Source of the DNA: Temnothorax longispinosus
Taxonomy: Eukaryota > Arthropoda > Insecta > Hymenoptera > Formicidae
Direction of reading: 5' to 3'
Length of the DNA: 64,000 bases
Assembly: GCF_030848805.1 (NCBI RefSeq)
Contig: NC_092362.1
Location: 23,011,020-23,075,019 of the forward strand
The position numbers were made by a program, and so were the translations under genes. Below, in pieces: positions 25,126-35,169 of the stretch. The notes below the pieces were generated by a model. The model made no database searches. It was not told the origin of the DNA and saw only the letters and a list, made by a program, of their open reading frames with translations. The first letter of the stretch is position 1. Every line of letters begins with the position of its first letter.

Positions 25126-27760
25126 ATTACCACCTTTCGCGTTTCTTGATTACAATTACATAACAATAACGAACACATTAATCATGTTTACGCGCTAAGT
25201 ATCGAATAATTGTAAGAGTATGACGCGTGAAAATATTACGCGATATTTCTGATATTAATCGTTTATAATGTTTATATGATACGCGACAATCCCGAAATAT
25301 TCTCAAATCATCATATTAATTATGCACGATCAAGTTTCAATGATATTGTAGCAATCGTCGTTAGAAGCTCGTCGTGTTTAGTCACGAATGCCAAAAGATC
25401 TGACTACACATCAAGTTTCGGTGAATCTTGATTTATCGAGATATCCGGATTTCTTGCGGGAATTTCGCGGAGAATCGTATAGGCGGGATTGGACCGGTGA
25501 CGCAAGGTATTAGTGGTACGCCAATTTCGTACGTATTACATTTCAAAATCTCCCAGTGCGGGAGATTATTAGTGCGGCGGTTGGACAAGAGGCTATTTGC
25601 GAAAGTCCGATTGTCCGGACCGACCGGAAAGGGTTGGCAGGCTTTCAGGGTGGAACGACAGAACAGCGAACACTCCTGGTAAGCGGAGGTGCGTAACTAT
25701 AAGCGGCAAGAGAACAGGACACAAAAGATCGAGAATGGAATCGGACGGTCGCGGGAAGCATTTACTTTCGGAACACGAGTTCTCTTCGAGGATGTCGGAG
25801 GTGTCCGTCGCGGAAATGGAAGCAGATTGCTCGTCCCCGAAAGTCTCTTCATAGACGCGTATATCCTCGTGGTGAGGATCCGGATTATCAGGTCGCCGCT
25901 TATGCAAAATCTGTTCGGATTTAAATTTGCGTAGTTCGTATTCGTATAGAATTGAGTCTCTAAGTCACGGTGGACAAAATCTCTCTTATGAATGCCACGT
26001 CTATATTAAATGATGAATTATTCACACACTTTCTAACATCAGAGAAAAGGGAAATTTCATTTTATTTTATTATAATATTTTGTATAAAAAATTTCTTGTT
26101 TTAAAACTTTACAATATTTCTTTCTAGTATCTATATTTTAAAAGTAAAAGGATAAGTTTTTTCTGACTATAAAATATGCCTTATTATTTTCATATATCGA
26201 TTAAACGTTTTAGATATATATCATTTCTTGATTCTGTTCTAACAATAAATACAATTAAGAGAATTATGGAATTTCTCTTTCTGATATTTTCTCGCTTGGA
26301 ATCGATAATGGAAATTTATGCCATTCTCTGCAATGTAATGTTCTCGATAATCGCATCGTTAAATAAATCGAATAGTGCACTGAGCGCAGCCTTAATAATT
26401 AATTGATCTGATACGTAACGTGTAATATGTCGCTAAATATCTATTCAGCGTCGATCATTATCTAATTACGACGTACGTGTAAAATTATAATTCGATAAGC
26501 TGACAGATCAGATGTAATAGATAATGCACCGTTGGTGTATTATGAGTATTAAATTCGCCTCATATACACGAGCTAGCTGCATTTAAACCGGAAACAATAG
26601 TACAGTAAAACCAGCCACTTTTGGCTAAAGTGATTAAAGTGGATAATGTGCTCGCGCAAATGTGTAATGACGATATTATGAGTAATCTCGGGAGAGAAGT
26701 ATCTGCCTGTTATTCTTACAATACTTTAATAGACGAACGCGATTATCTCAATCCCTTTTTAACTCTTTCTTTGCGTCGCTTTGCTTGATTTTAAACGTCC
26801 TCTGGTGAATTGAATTTACACTCGTGCGAAGATAGAACGGCTAACACAGGTTTCTAACTGATCATGCGACAATAATGGAAGAAACAGTAGTAAATTGCTT
26901 ATAAAAGAATTCTAGTTTTTCATTTCTGAAAGTAAAAGATATGGAAAGAAGTGTAGTAGAAAAATAAAAAGAACAGAAAGTAAAGTAATAACAATTAAGA
27001 TGTATTTGAAGTAAATTTTAAAATAATAAAAGCAATAATCTGCAATATTTTTTTGATATAAACGATCTCTTCATCCCAATATAAGAAAATTTTCCGATTA
27101 TTTGTTTACGATAGCCGTACGTCAATTTTCCGCCGATGCTATTAAGCGCTTAACAATTGTCGCAAAACGTCGAGTGGAAGATATTATTCGCTTCGGGATA
27201 AAGTAAGATTGAAGAGCAAGAAGAAATTTCGCTGTTCGACAACAAAATATATTCCGCTTTTTTCCCCGCAATTGCGGGAATGGAAGCAGCCGCTTGCAGC
27301 GTATAATGTAGAGTGAAAAGTATCATTTCGTACCATCTGCGCTGCAGAAAATCGCGAATTCTATGCCACCGGGATCTTTATATCTCCTTCAGACGTCGTC
27401 CGCAATGTCTGGGGAAGCTCCACTTCGGAAAACAAACGGTATACTCATTCGAAGTCCAACCCTATATAAACAGCAGGTTATTTTTTTTTTTCAATTTGTT
27501 TCATCGCGAGGCTAACATCGTTGCGGGTCACTGAAAGATTTGCGTTTTACGAAGTTATTAATATTTCACGAATCGCGCGGTGGACGGGAAGAGTAAGAAT
27601 TCTTCGCGACCACAGTGCCGTTTCTTTGAATTAATTGGATTCTGGTATTACATTAACTTTATGAATAATTTTAACGAAGATCCGCGGTAAGCAGTCTCGC
27701 TCTCTTCGAACGAACCGTCTAAGGTCGCGGCAATTTCTACGGTCGACACCTCCACTTTTC

Positions 27761-27784
27761 AACACGTACCTTCAAGTACGTGTT
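27761..27784. other. Short perfect hairpin
   Basis: AACACGTAC and GTACGTGTT are separated by six bases. Role unknown. Confidence 0.4.
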
Positions 27785-28884
27785 TTACACACCGATCGTT
27801 TGCATTTATATTTATAACTCCGTGAAATCATATTTTCATATTTCTTTATAATTTTATTAAATTAAAACGTCTTTAGCGAACCGTATGATAAAGAATAAAA
27901 GCATTATAAAAATTTTTAATGTCATCTTTTGTTCGTGCGAATAAAGATTTTATTATGTATATTTTCCTCGGAAAAATTTCGATGAATTAAACTTTTTTTA
28001 ATCATTAAATATAATTTAAAAAAATATTTGAGTAGATATGTAGATAGTAAAGGAATTTTCTTTCCCAGTGTATCTTTTTGAAAGTTGTAATTTTATAAAT
28101 CTATAATATCGATATTATAATTCTATTAGTTCACATGAATTTCGATAAAATAGTATACGCTTCATTTTTCCAGTTTTATTCAAGAAGCTTACATACATTT
28201 TTGTCTTTTGAATAACGATATTTATTAAATTAAGATGAAAATTGGAACTTGCGTTTAATTGCCAATTCTGACAAAATCTATGAATCCTAATGGATAAGGA
28301 TAATGGAAACAATTTTGATAAACGCCGGACCACCTGTAGGTATCGCAATCTAATTTAAATTTCTAATAAACAATTACAACGTTGTGATAACAATCCCTGC
28401 GTATTCCCCGTCCCGTTCCATTGATATAATTATCAGTGCTTTATTATCCGGTTAAATGAATGCACGCCACTCCCCGGCCTCTTCTCGTCTCCTTTAACGT
28501 CCCGATGTACACCGTGAATTTACATTAACCCGCCCCGCGTTACACGCAGCCTTATTTACGTGAATATTCATCAAGGGGGTTGAAACTTGAAACACGCGCG
28601 TTGCACTCGCGCTAAGAGTATAGGGTTAACGGAGCTGGCTTCTCAGCCGCGAGGGTTACGCGTTTCTCAGACGCGCGCGTTTTCCCTTAGCTCGTGTTCT
28701 CGGGAAGACGAACGAACGCGCGGTGAGACAAACAGACCGGGGCGGGGAAGAAAAAACGCATAAACAAGACCGCACGAATGGTGGCGAATTCAAAAATGGA
28801 ACAACAGGCGCATCCGTCGGCCATTATTTTCCATGGCGGGGTGAGTGCGGAATGGTCGCGCGGACCGCTGTAAAATTATGCCGA

Positions 28885-29025
28885 CAGTCTGTCTCTTTCT
28901 GTCTTTTTCCCCATTTTCCCGCGTGTGTAACGTTCTCTCCTATTCCCCATCTCGCTCTCGCTCTGTCCCCGCTCTCTCGATTCCTCCTCTCACTCCATCT
29001 CTCCCGCTTTCTCTCTCCAATTCGC
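28885..29025 (+). repeat. Pyrimidine-rich tract
   Basis: About 140 bases dominated by C and T (CTCTCGC, TTTCTGTC and similar), with few purines on the plus strand. It could form unusual DNA structure. Frames of 75-104 codons across it are low-complexity artefacts. Confidence 0.6.
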
Positions 29026-29214
29026 TCTGTATTTTAAGCTGCCTTCCATTTTCCATTCTACAACCCTCATTTCCATTTTGTTGCCGGGCACAATTTAAAT
29101 CTCCGCCGGACCGATGACACTCGGCGAGCGGGTTCTGCTCGGCACGAGCGCGAGCAGTTCGGAGCAAGCGAATAATGTTTGCCTGTCCCGAGGAATAATT
29201 TAATCAACTTGAGC

Positions 29215-29234
29215 ATATATATATATATATATAT
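29215..29234. repeat. (AT)n microsatellite
   Basis: About 20 bases of alternating AT. Confidence 0.9.
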
Positions 29235-29466
29235 CTCTCTGTGATGAGAGAATGAAACGCCGATAATGGCAGAATATTTGTATCAAAGTCGTTAACATAA
29301 TCCGCAGGCGCGGCTAGGATCTCGCGGCCATTAAGCTAATTATGTTCGGCGGTTAAATATTATTTTTAGAAAATCTGTTTCGAGAATTGGCTCTCGACGG
29401 GAAAATCAATTCGCGGTCATGAGTGCGGTTTGTGCCTTTGTAAATCGATCCGTTGCTCATGCCCGT

Positions 29467-29660
29467 AATTTATGGCAAAATTACATTTGATGATCTGTTG
29501 CCATAATCAGCTACGAAACAATCAGTTAGACAGTTAGTATGTTATTCATTGACTGTAGTTGATGTAACGTTTTACATAATTCAAGTTGCACGGTAGATGA
29601 CAAGCATGTTCATAACTTGAAAACTATAATAGCGAAATTATTAGGATCTTTAATTCTAAT
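29467..29660 (+). repeat. Dispersed repeat R1, copy A
   Basis: Aligns at roughly 80-85% with 34953-35169 in the same orientation, sharing TGTTGCCATAATCAGCTACG, ACGTTTTACATAATTCA, CACGGTAGAT and AAACTATAATAGC. No terminal inverted repeat or clear target duplication is seen, so the element class is unknown. Confidence 0.75.
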
Positions 29661-30334
29661 TAACCTTTTCGGTACGGAGTGATCGGGGCGCGAATGGTTT
29701 CCGAAGTGGCCGAGAAGCGAGAGAGTTTAGACGCTGGGCGTTCCACGCCTTCAATCATTATAACAAAACTCAATAATGAAAATATTTTACAAATTTATCA
29801 ACGGAAACATTTCAAGTTGGACAGTGACTATAGTTCAATATAGATGACTAAATATACAGTCTAATCAAATATAGACTAAATAGTTTCAGATTACAAATCG
29901 CGGTATAATTATACATAAATCACAGAATCGAGTTTGCAATTAATAGACAAGCTGTCTAATGGCGTATGTGTGGGCCGATCTCGCTGGAGACCGGCGACCT
30001 CGGAGGCTATTCGTAGCACTGTGTGTGGAACTTCCCGGCAGTGTAGGGAGTCGCTTATTACCGATGCGGAATCAATTTTAATTTCGCGTGGGTTCATCAC
30101 CTGCGATGCCGATCGGTCGCGAAAGCCACGCGCCTTGCTCTCGCCCTGAGATTTACCTAACAAAACGAACAAGTCTTGCAGCGCTACCTCGTACACGTGC
30201 TTTTTCTATGCGTTTATTCAATCTGAGCAAGTACATCGTACAGCATGCACAAGCACGATTAAACTCGTACTTATAATTGTTACTCGCATCTCTCGATCGT
30301 CTCATTACCGACAATAAAAGATAATTTAACTCAC

Positions 30335-30377
30335 CGGTACGACGCGCAGCAGCGGAGTTGCAGCACGATGCTTTCAT
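30335..30377 (-). other. Exon 2-like segment of the minus-strand transcript
   Basis: Minus strand: the pyrimidine-rich acceptor CTTTATTTTGCAG is followed by 43 nt starting ATGAAAGC and ending in CCG, then a GTGAGTTA donor. It aligns with the plus-strand segment at 34890-34931, sharing GCTGYTGCGCRTCG near the donor, and the donors are alike (GTGAGTTA and GTGAGTTAT). Lengths are 43 and 42 nt, so no frame is shared. The ATG at its first base could start translation, but the mirror copy has ATC there. A 5' UTR or non-coding exon is the simplest reading. Confidence 0.5.
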
Positions 30378-31026
30378 CTGCAAAATAAAGATATACATAT
30401 CTCAATTATAGTATCGTCCAAAATAATTAATATCTGAAAAAGTAATGCACGCGTTTTTTTTATTCAACTGTCAAATAGATATTTAGGAAAACTATTGTAT
30501 GTTGTCCGAAAGAATTATTTCCTAAAATATAAATTTTCATAATGAGTAAAAATCTTTTTCTCTAATTCTTATGCAAATTATTTAAACGATCCAAACAAAT
30601 AAAGACGACTAATTCTGTAAGTGTAACATATAAAACTCGATTATGTGCCATTCGTAATTCTCAATTCGCAATTCGCGATTTGTAGTAATGAAATTGGTTT
30701 CGTCGTTCGTCAGTATCGAATCTTTCGTGATTCATTCGTTTGCGTGGTGTATAGTTCTACACGCAAATTAACGCGAATTAACTGATTTTTTGATATTCGC
30801 GACCTTTCATTTCGTCAAAAAATCGCTCTGCTGGAGAATCAGCACGTAATTAATGATTAATGAATGTCAATACTGTTCGCGAATCTCACGCAAATGACGA
30901 ATCACGAATCGCACATAACCTGACATTTTGGCATAATATATGATATAATATAAAACAATATAATATAACAGCGTGATAAATACATAATATATGTATAAAT
31001 GACAATTAGATGAAAATGAGACTCAC

Positions 31027-31200
31027 CCACGGTTGCTCCGCCGTCGCCTGATGCCTCCCTGGCAGCTGCTCCTCCCCATAGATTCCTTCGTTGCACTGGC
31101 ACAACACTCGCTCGCGGAAACACTCAAACTAGCTCGTGCATTAATCGATACGATAATATTAATTAAACCCCTCGCGCGTCACTTTAAACGGCACTCCCGG
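31027..31200 (-). other. Exon 1-like segment of the minus-strand transcript
   Basis: Minus strand: starts near CCGGGAGTGCCG (31200-31189) and ends CAACCGTGG at a GTGAGT donor. It aligns with 34287-34439 on the plus strand at both ends; the 3' part shares GGCATCRGGCGACGGC and AGCRACCGTGG. The 5' limit is not determined, and the true start may lie further right. Joined to 30377-30335, the frame from the ATG near 31080 meets a TGA just after the splice, so long coding is not supported. Confidence 0.5.
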
Positions 31201-31359
31201 CGTTGAACAATGAACATACACGACGCGCGTATCATTTCCCTTTTGTGACGAACAACGCGAAAAGAGCGATATTAACTTACAATACTACGACCCGCTCGAT
31301 ATCTGCGATGCGACGCGCGACGTATTGTAAATTGTAAACAAACGCAACGGACGATCTAA

Positions 31360-31511
31360 AGCCCGGTCTACATAGGCCGCAGTTCGCAAAACGCAAGACA
31401 CACGCACAGTCTACATGTCAATCTAACCTCTTTGTGTATAGAGGTTAGATTGACATGTAGACTGTGCGTGTGTCTTGCGTTTTGCGAACTGCGGCCTATG
31501 TAGACCGGGCT
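31360..31511. mobile_element. Perfect foldback MITE, 152 bp
   Basis: The palindrome spans 31359-31512: arms 31359-31431 and 31440-31512 are 73-nt exact reverse complements with an 8-nt loop. The ends read AGCCCGGTCTAC, and TAA can be read as the duplicated flank (31357-31359 and 31512-31514). Complete arm identity points to a very recent insertion or to active homogenisation. Class: PIF/Harbinger-like by the three-base flank. It sits upstream of the minus-strand exon 1. Confidence 0.9.
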
Positions 31512-31950
31512 TAAAATGACGGAGAAACTTGGTTAAATCGCACGACCAACTTCACGCGTTGGAACAAGCGATTACTGCCGCGGCGACGCTACACCTATCG
31601 CTCGTAGCTACACTTTGTTATACTTTCTATACATTGAATACTAAATAACATATGTCCGCGTTTTCCGCGTAATTGGCATCTCGTCTGATAACGTGGATAA
31701 ATATACAATTAAGGTTTGGAATAAACGTTTGCGGAACATGAGATCCACAAATATGACTTTGCCGTTTGCGTTTCAACGATTTACGCAATGATTGTCAGAC
31801 ATTGATACGAGAGTATAATAACGAATCAGGTTAGTCAAATACGTTGCGACATTACCCGGACTTGTAGCTAATCTGTTCTAGTTATCAGTGACGTTTCGTT
31901 TTCGACGACGAAAGACTCGAAGACGACGACGTCGGCAATTTCACTCTAAA

Positions 31951-32291
31951 AGGCCATCGCGCACAAAATGCATAGCTTAGCATAAGCATAGCATAATGCC
32001 CGATCTACAATAGCTGTAGTAAGCTGTAGTAAGCCTCAAGCCGTAAGAAATTGACCAATTACAGGCGGATGTGAGGAAAATAATCGACTGTGATTGGTCA
32101 ATTTCTTACATCTTGAGGCTTACTACAGCTTACTACAGCTATTGTAGATCGGGCATAAGCATAGCATAAGACCGCTAAATGCAATGCGCATCCAGTATAA
32201 AGTCGCCATATTGATTTACATAAGATGTTTATTGGTCCAGCGATTTTATGCTATGCTTACGCAGCCTATGCAATTTTGTGTGCGATAGCCC
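31951..32291. mobile_element. Older MITE interrupted by a younger one
   Basis: The left end AGGCCATCGCGCACAAAATG and the right end (minus strand GGGCTATCGCACACAAAATT) are inverted repeats. They continue into CATAG and the GCATAAGCATAGCATAA type of motif on both sides. TAA lies at or one base from each border (31947-31949; 32292-32294). The element at 31997-32155 lies inside its left arm. Without it the host element is about 180 bp. Confidence 0.75.
31997..32155 (+). mobile_element. Foldback MITE family 2, copy 1 (nested)
   Basis: 159 bp, with ends TGCCCGATCTACAATAGCTG and its complement and arms of about 60 nt. It is flanked by TAA on both sides (31994-31996; 32156-32158). It differs from 61938-62096 at only four positions. 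It is inserted in the older MITE 31951-32291. Confidence 0.92.
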
Positions 32292-32548
32292 TAATACAAC
32301 GCGAAACACACGTATATGTAGATCGGATTTATAGATCGCTCGATATATTACGACTTTCTTATAAGTTATAAATTTACATAAATACACTTAATTCAACGAG
32401 AGAAGATTTAAAAGCGTAATGCGTGATATTTAATCCGATCGAAACGTCATTAAAGAAACATGTCATACATGCAAACTCGATCGTTAATGAATAAATATCA
32501 TGGCACAACTTATAGCTTTTTATAACTTCGAATGAGTAAATTAAGGAA

Positions 32549-33144
32549 TATTCGTGAAGGGAACGATCGTGTTTGTGGCGTAAAGCACGATACGAGGATT
32601 CATTCTTATAAACTTCCGTTCTCGGTCATTTCGATTCTCGAATAAAACAAAATAAAAACCTTAGTATACTTTCAATAAAGAGCTGTCGATGTCGTCTCGA
32701 TGTGCCTACAAAACTATTAATCGCGGGAGTTTAATCACGCGGATCGATACCTGATATATGTATTCGTGAGGGACGATCGCGTTTGGCATTTCCTACTACT
32801 CGTCGTTATATCGTATAATATCGTATTACGAAGAATATAATGCGACGACACGCTGAACAGTTTGCGTCAAAATATAAACCTTAGGGTCAACGTATTATCC
32901 GTGTTCCGAAAACAACGGAAATAACTTCATTCTGAAGCCGTGCGACGCGACGCGGAGACGCGAGTCAAGTTGAGAAATTGATTGGTTGAGAAAAGCAAGA
33001 CCGATCATTCGAAAGAATGATAATCTCAAGTTAGTGTTATCCGAACGCGATATATCCGTGTAAATTCCGCGAAGCACATGCACTAAATGAACATTCGATA
33101 TATCATATAGTTTTCTGTAATCTGTACCGTCGGAGTCCGACGAT
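32549..33144 (-). repeat. Left arm of promoter-region inverted duplication
   Basis: Read on the minus strand, blocks 33144-33092, 33042-32893 and 32598-32549 match plus-strand blocks 33504-33455, 33530-33666 and 33774-33812. The first block is collinear as an inverted pair and the rest follow outward in order. Shared strings include CATTCGATATATCA, CTTTTCTCAACC, GGCTTCAGAAT and GTTTTCGGAAC. Identity is roughly 75-80% in the best blocks. The beginning of the third block recurs at 32761 (TATTCGTGAGGGACGATCG), indicating a partial tandem copy in this arm. Confidence 0.75.
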
Positions 33145-33147
33145 ATA

Positions 33148-33454
33148 CTTATGGCTCCGCGCTCCGCTGCGATCTGAAAACACTGGAACAATGAGCGAGG
33201 TCGCGGTGGACGGTGGACGCGGTGGCGCGGTAACACAGGTAAAGGTGATAGAGTAGGGGGAAGGATGACGTTGGCTCGTAGGCACGTCAAACGCGCACCG
33301 TACGGCGTACCAGTGTACCAGTCTCCCTACCCCCACTACTCGAGTGTCGAGGTTCGAGGTCGAGGAGTCGTTATATAGCCGCGCCGCGGCGCCTGCGCCG
33401 CTCGCGCTTCGCGCTGCTCTCGTATCGTAGACATCGTAAGTAGTTAATGCACGA
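33148..33454. promoter_or_regulatory. GC-rich centre of the divergent arrangement
   Basis: This GC-rich, CpG-dense spacer lies between the mirror arms. At 33371-33377 there is TTATATA, which reads TATATAA on the minus strand within GGCTATATAACGACTCC. That is a possible TATA box for leftward transcription. It lies about 2.2 kb from the minus-strand exon 1, so it would need an additional unseen exon or a longer 5' end. The call of a shared promoter region rests mainly on position. Confidence 0.3.
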
Positions 33455-33812
33455 ATCGCCGAGTCCGGCGATTCAGATTGCGGAAAACTGTGATATATCG
33501 AATGATTAGCTAATAGGTATGTCACATTTGATAATACTGACTTTAGATTACATTCTTTCGGACGATCGGTCTCACTTTTCTCAACCGTCAACTCGACTCG
33601 TGTCGCGTCGCGTGGCTTCAGAATTAATGAAGTTGCCGTCGGATCGTTTTCGGAACGCGGATAAAGGATACGAACGGACCTTAAATAAACCGAGTAACGC
33701 CGTTACGCCGCGACGTTGCGCGACATGTTTAATAAGCGATCACAGTGCCTGTTAACGTCGTAGTCGTACGTTTAACCTCGTGCTTTGATATTTGGCGATC
33801 GGAGGGAATAGA
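33455..33812 (+). repeat. Right arm of promoter-region inverted duplication
   Basis: Mirror partner of 32549-33144, with the three blocks in the same outward order and shorter gaps. It carries no MITE, whereas the left side has gained about 490 bp of MITE sequence, which partly explains the unequal arm lengths. Confidence 0.75.
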
Positions 33813-34286
33813 CATAATAATGTTCATAAATCGATTATTTAATCGCAGTTAACCAAAACCGCTTGACAATAATCAGTAAAGCAACGATCGTATTAGGTTG
33901 GCATGTTCCGCGGATATATTTCTTTGACTTTAATTCATACATTTATTCCTCTTATATCGCTAATTATATCGCAATACGCAATACGCAATATGTAAAAGTA
34001 ATTTCATTCTCGACATTATATTCGTTGTTCAAAGTGCGAAAAGTACGCCGGATGTGGGGAGCAGCAAGAAGAGCAAGTGTGTATAGCGTCCTCGCGACAG
34101 TTGCTCCGAGTGAAGTTGGCCGCGCGATTTACGAAATTCTCTCCGCCAGTTAGCGTCTACTTGTGAGATTCGCGCCGCATTCATGGGCGTCGAGCGGATC
34201 GTATAGTTTCGTTCGTAGTTTCTCCGCCATAATGCCTCCGTTGCCGTGTAATAAACGCGTGTACGCGCCGCGTCGCGAGATTAATA

Positions 34287-34439
34287 CCGGGAGTGCCGTG
34301 CAAAGTGTCGATATTTTCGCCCGTGAACGTCGTGAGTGAGTGCATCGACGGAGATGCGAGATGCGACAACGGAGGAGGACCGAGGAGTGGAGGAGGAGGA
34401 GGCCTGGGAGGCATCGGGCGACGGCAGAGCGACCGTGGG
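34287..34439 (+). other. Exon 1-like segment of the plus-strand transcript
   Basis: Starts near CCGGGAGTGCCG and ends GACCGTGGG at a GTGAGTAA donor. It contains a (GGA)n-like purine stretch at about 34370-34405. A frame starting MPCKVSIFSPVNVV (ATG 34293) runs open through the donor and would join in phase to INAGLLLCCCASVS in the next segment, a short hydrophobic run. The minus-strand copy does not keep this frame, so I favour UTR or non-coding. The 5' limit is not determined. Confidence 0.5.
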
Positions 34440-34889
34440 GTGAGTAATTGTTGTCCCTTTATTATTTTGCTGTCCCGTGACGGATTCCACTTTCTCAAGC
34501 GCGACTTAATTGATTCGTCCACGTTACATGGTACTCATTATACTCGTACAATACCGCGTTCGAGATTTAACTCCGGCGCAATTTCGTAATTTCGGAGTTC
34601 GATCTCCGGTATATGCGAGAAGAGATGTTACGTCGCGTCTCTCTTATTTCCACGGTCGTAATATTACTGGCACGATTTTTCGCGGATTAATTATGCGAGC
34701 GAGTTAATACGGAAATATGATGCAGCCGCGATTATTTTGTTTCTTGTATTAACATTTTAAAATCAGATAAATCGGTTATTATGCAAATGACGTTTTAAAA
34801 ATTTAACGGGCGCGATAATTATTTAGTATTCAAGTATTGATTATCTCTCTTGGACATTGCTTTAATATAAAAATATTTTCATGTTACAG

Positions 34890-34931
34890 ATCAACGCAGG
34901 GTTACTTCTCTGCTGTTGCGCATCGGTCTCG
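34890..34931 (+). other. Exon 2-like segment of the plus-strand transcript
   Basis: The acceptor TTTCATGTTACAG precedes 42 nt ending GGTCTCG, followed by a GTGAGTTA donor. It is the mirror copy of 30335-30377. The gap to exon 1 is 450 bp here and 649 bp on the minus side. In the frame open from exon 1 it would encode a 14-residue Leu/Cys-rich run that could be part of a signal peptide. Confidence 0.5.
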
Positions 34932-34952
34932 GTGAGTTATTTTTTTACTTTA

Positions 34953-35169
34953 AATTTATGGCAAAACTACATTTGATTATTTGTTGCCATAATCAGCTAC
35001 GAAACAATCTGTTAGTATATTATTCATTGATTGTATAGCTGATGTATATAACGTTTTACATAATTCACAATTTACATAATTTAAGTTACACGGTAGATAA
35101 CAAACGTGTGTTCATAACTCCAAAACTATAATAGCTCGATATTTTTTTATTAGAATCTTTAACTCTAAT
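34953..35169 (+). repeat. Dispersed repeat R1, copy B
   Basis: Partner of 29467-29660 in direct orientation, beginning only 21 bp after the exon-2 donor. It carries an extra near-duplicate of TTTACATAATT relative to copy A. The direct orientation shows it is not part of the mirror duplication. Confidence 0.75.

Larger units (their letters stand above)
24627..30334. other. Non-coding stretch
   Basis: AT-rich DNA with CpG-rich patches at about 25430-25930, 27290-27480 and 28480-29200. An exon-like segment, a hairpin, a pyrimidine tract and half of a dispersed repeat pair are listed separately. If the minus-strand transcript at 31.0-30.3 kb is real, this stretch lies in its downstream intron. 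No coding exon for it was found here. Confidence 0.45.

Noticed and set aside
33103..33591. 162-codon minus-strand open frame at the centre of the inverted duplication
   Set aside because: It runs across both mirror arms and the spacer, so the two arm copies would be read in opposite senses. No conserved frame.
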